DNA from: Streptomyces sp. DvalAA-14
GTDB lineage: Bacteria; Actinomycetota; Actinomycetes; Streptomycetales; Streptomycetaceae
Length of the DNA: 32,488 nucleotides
Assembly (NCBI RefSeq): GCF_900091855.1
Contig: NZ_FMCH01000537.1
Coordinates: 1-32,488 of the forward strand
Reading direction: 5' to 3'
The notes beneath the pieces are model-generated. The model saw only the letters and a program-made list of their open reading frames with translations, was not told the origin of the DNA and made no database searches. The translations under genes and the position numbers were made by a program. This document shows, piece after piece, positions 30,495-32,488 of the stretch; the first letter of the stretch is position 1; every line of letters begins with the position of its first letter.

Positions 30495-30920
30495 GTGGCC
30501 ACCACGCGCACCGCTCACACCGAGTGGGAAGGCGACCTGCTCAGCGGCTCCGGCGACATCACGCTCGACTCCTCCGGGGCCGCCCACTTCCCCGTCACCT
30601 GGGCCTCCCGCGCCGAGGACCCCAACGGGAGGACCAGCCCCGAGGAGCTGATCGCCGCCGCCCACTCCAGCTGCTTCTCGATGGCCCTGGCGAACGGCCT
30701 GGCCAAGGCGGGCACCCCGCCGACGAGCCTCACGACGAAGGCGATGGTCACCCTCCAGCCGGGTACGGGCATCACCGGGATCCACCTCACGGTCGAGGGC
30801 CGGGTGCCGAATGTCGACGAGGCGGTGTTCAAGGCGGCGGCGGAGGATGCGAAGAGTAATTGCCCCGTGAGCAAGGCCCTGTCGGGCACGACCATCACCC
30901 TCACGTCCGTCCTCACCTGA
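30495..30920 (+). CDS. OsmC-family peroxiredoxin
   Basis: The protein has 141 residues from a GTG preceded by agaaggg. It has the OsmC/Ohr fold with both redox cysteines in place: the peroxidatic Cys in IAAAHSSCFSMALANGLAKAG and the second in AEDAKSNCPVSKALSG. The N-terminal strand TRTAHTEWEGDLLSGSGDITL and the segment RTSPEELIAAAHSSC point to the OsmC branch rather than Ohr. These enzymes reduce organic hydroperoxides using thiols, usually lipoyl groups of central metabolic enzymes. It lies 197 bp after the tetR-family gene in the same direction and could share a transcript or use its own promoter. It is followed by a repeat array rather than another gene. Confidence 0.93.
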   Translation: MATTRTAHTEWEGDLLSGSGDITLDSSGAAHFPVTWASRAEDPNGRTSPEELIAAAHSSCFSMALANGLAKAGTPPTSLTTKAMVTLQPGTGITGIHLTVEGRVPNVDEAVFKAAAEDAKSNCPVSKALSGTTITLTSVLT

Positions 30921-30948
30921 CCGCCCCCGGCCGACGGGGCTGCTTCTC

Positions 30949-31460
30949 GCGCAGTTCCCCGCGCCCCTGGGGGTGGGGTGGGGGCAGGCGATTCGGCTGC
31001 CGGCCGGTGGTGGGCTTGTCGCGCAGTTCCCCGCGCCCCTTCGGGGCTCGGGTGCGGGCCGCTGGGGGTGAGGCGGGCGGCGATTCGGCTGTCGGCCGGT
31101 GGTGGGCTGGTCGCGCAGTTCCCCGCGCCCCTTCGGGGCTCGGGTGCGGGCCGACGAGGTTGGATGCGCCCCGTCAGGGGCTCGGGTGAGGGGCCGCCGA
31201 GGTTGGATGCGCCCCGTCAGGGGCTCGGGTGAGGGGCCGCCGAGGTGAGATGCGCCCCGTCAGGGGCGCGGGGAACTGCGCGCTCAGCGGGTCACCGGCG
31301 GAGGGTCCGGGGACGGGTTTCGGGGGCTGTGCGGGCGGTCGGGGCCGGGGCCCGGCCCCGGGTGATGGTGCGGCCCCGTCAGGGGCGCGGGGAACTGCGC
31401 GGGCGGCCCAGGACCGGCGGAGGGTCCGGGGACGGGTCGCGGGGGCTGGGCGGGCGGTCC
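30949..31460. repeat. Streptomyces-type intergenic repeat array, with no gene
   Basis: The 20-mer gcgcagttccccgcgcccct occurs three times directly (30949-30968, 31021-31040, 31113-31132) and twice inverted (31262-31281, 31381-31400). The second and third copies lie in 92-bp near-identical blocks and the two inverted copies in related blocks 119 bp apart. Many copies are followed by cttcgggg- or gtcagggg-type complements, so each can form a hairpin. This motif is very common between convergent genes in Streptomyces. Open frames through the block are artefacts of the repeats. It lies between the convergent OsmC and DksA/TraR-type genes and may act in termination. Confidence 0.85.
31155..31268. 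repeat. 43-bp tandem repeat inside the intergenic array
   Basis: Two exact 43-bp units (31155-31197 and 31198-31240) and a partial third (31241 to about 31268) begin cgaggttgg and contain gcgccccgtcaggggc, a short palindrome. The third unit differs by cgaggtgag and runs into the first inverted copy of the 20-mer repeat. Confidence 0.85.
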
Positions 31461-31474
31461 GGGTGGAGCCCGGG

Positions 31475-31873
31475 TCAGGGTGAGGTGGTGGACGCGCAGC
31501 GGATGCAGGTGGTGGCGGCCGGCCGCACCTCGAGCCGGTCTGCGGGGATCACCTCCCCGCAGACCTCGCACCGCCCGTACCCACCCCGCTCCAACCGCCC
31601 CAGCGCCTCGTCCAGCTCGACGAGGTGCTCCCGCGCCCGCGCCAGCAGCGCGGCCACGTGCGCCCGCTCGAAAGCGGTGCTCGACCCCTCCGGGTCGTGC
31701 TCGTCGTCGACCGCCACCAGGGCGTTCGCCGCGACGATCCCGTCGTATTCACGGCTGAGCGCCGCGATCTGCGCGCCGGTGTCGGCACGCTCGGTGGCCA
31801 GCCGCTCGCGCACAGCGGCGGGCTCGACCGGCTCGACCGGCTCGAATCCGGCATTGAAGGACGAATCGTTCAT
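31475..31873 (-). CDS. DksA/TraR-type zinc-finger protein
   Basis: This 132-residue protein has a helical N-terminal coiled-coil region (about 18-98; VRERLATERADTGAQIAALS, AHVAALLARAREHLVELDEALGRLERG) and a C-terminal DksA-type zinc finger, YGRCEVCGEVIPADRLEVRP followed by TTCIRCAS (C-x2-C-x17-C-x2-C). DksA/TraR proteins enter the RNA polymerase secondary channel and alter promoter open-complex stability. Actinobacterial members of this size are usually annotated as such, though their action is less studied. ATG at 31873 has ggaaaag directly upstream. A GTG at 31882 would add three residues but has no ribosome site. It is convergent with the OsmC gene across the repeat array and divergent from the gene at the window end. 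Confidence 0.9.
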   Translation of the reverse strand: MNDSSFNAGFEPVEPVEPAAVRERLATERADTGAQIAALSREYDGIVAANALVAVDDEHDPEGSSTAFERAHVAALLARAREHLVELDEALGRLERGGYGRCEVCGEVIPADRLEVRPAATTCIRCASTTSP

Positions 31874-32123
31874 CTTTTCCACAACGCCGACACCGGGGCG
31901 CCCATTCCGCCGACCCGGCCGGGCCGGGCCCGCCCGCGTCGCCGGGTAGCCGGCCGCCGGCCCACCGGTACGTACCCGGGCAAATATGACGTCCGCTCAG
32001 GAAGGTCAACCTCCCGGCCGGGCACCGCGGTTCCTTGCCATAAGGTCACCGCGTGAGGGCCCGGCGGCACTGAGCGGGCCACCCGGCAGAAGGCATCCCA
32101 CCCAGCGTGTTCAGGAGTGCAGC

Positions 32124-32488
32124 ATGAGCTTCATCCAGAAGATAGTCGAGGTCACGGCGAAGGGCTTCGAGGCGGGCGAGGAGGCCGTCGAGGAGTACGC
32201 CGAGCACCGCCGCGCCGCGAAACTCTTCCTCAAGCTCGGTGTCGCCGTCTACGCCGAGCAGCGCCTGAACGGGACGCACGACCCGGTGGAGCGCATCCTG
32301 CTCGCACTGGACGGCCACGCCGCCGAGCACGGCGAGGTGGACCTGGATCACCTGGAAGCGGCCCGCGAGGTACTCGGCGAGGAGTTCATCGCGGACCTGA
32401 ACGCCGAGCCGGCCCCGGTCGCGGCCGAGGCCGCCGCCCCGCCGGCCACCGCACCGGCGGCACCGGCACCGGTACCGGCCGCCGCCGC
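32124..32488 (+). CDS. Unknown acidic helical protein, N-terminal part (runs off window)
   Basis: An ATG at 32124 follows aggag (32113-32117) with six bases between, and the frame is open to the end of the window (121 codons). The visible part has a helical N-terminus (MSFIQKIVEVTAKGFEAGEE, AVEEYAEHRRAAKLFLKLGV), a segment AVYAEQRLNGTHDPVERILL, and HLEAAREVLGEEFIADL, then an Ala/Pro-rich low-complexity stretch. Glu is abundant in the first 90 residues. No signal peptide, membrane helix or catalytic motif is seen. It resembles small conserved Streptomyces proteins without known function. It is divergent from the DksA/TraR-type gene, with about 250 bp of shared promoter region. Confidence 0.75.
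   Translation, partial: MSFIQKIVEVTAKGFEAGEEAVEEYAEHRRAAKLFLKLGVAVYAEQRLNGTHDPVERILLALDGHAAEHGEVDLDHLEAAREVLGEEFIADLNAEPAPVAAEAAAPPATAPAAPAPVPAAA

Noticed and set aside
30978..31483. Plus-strand frames through the repeat array, with internally repeated proteins
   Set aside because: The protein repeats only mirror the DNA repeats; no ribosome site or domain is present.

Overview
The window is very GC-rich and gene-dense. It carries markers of a filamentous actinomycete of the Streptomycetaceae: a chaplin, a leucine TTA codon confined to one gene, SpoIIE/GAF/ANTAR/STAS regulators, a sedolisin protease, a cellosyl-type GH25 lysozyme, a B12 riboswitch on metE, and the common Streptomyces intergenic repeat based on gcgcagttccccgcgcccct. 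The genus cannot be fixed from the sequence alone. No tRNA, rRNA, CRISPR array, prophage or complete insertion sequence was seen.

Layout. 1-3230: the end of a DUF5666-like exported protein, an OmpR-type response regulator and its histidine kinase (with a collagen-like N-terminus), then a convergent lipoprotein. 3373-5855: a TerD-type stress protein fused to a nuclease-like C-terminus, and a decayed short-chain dehydrogenase. 5933-10035: a Ppx/GppA-family protein, a 179-bp MITE-like palindrome, and a cobalamin riboswitch that controls cobalamin-independent methionine synthase metE. 10048-14442: a CASTOR/POLLUX-type RCK channel protein, a small zinc-ribbon protein and a GAF-GAF-SpoIIE phosphatase. 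14819-18141: a short chaplin, two GAF-ANTAR regulators with a STAS anti-anti-sigma protein, and a PRC-barrel protein. 18327-21554: two secreted enzymes, an S53 protease and a GH25 lysozyme. 21873-25322: an FAD monooxygenase with a bldA-type TTA codon and SARP-like direct repeats upstream, a single-span membrane protein, a VOC protein and a DUF998 membrane protein. 25561-30920: a probable GT39 remnant, two luciferase-like flavin/F420 oxidoreductases flanking an ATP-grasp enzyme, a divergent TetR regulator with a clear palindromic operator, and an OsmC-type peroxiredoxin. 30921-32488: a repeat array, a DksA/TraR-type zinc finger and the start of an unknown acidic protein.

The most useful observations are these. 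(i) Two genes, the S53 protease and the ATP-grasp enzyme, lack a normal start where their conserved N-terminus requires one, yet have a good Shine-Dalgarno in front of ATT and ATA respectively. (ii) The FAD monooxygenase combines the only TTA codon found in the window with 11-bp-period direct repeats upstream. (iii) The MITE abuts the B12 riboswitch. (iv) TerD is fused to a PD-(D/E)XK-like domain. (v) The histidine kinase carries a collagen-like tract. No complete, obviously new multi-gene system was recognised. The region 25.5-31 kb is the most accessory-looking part.
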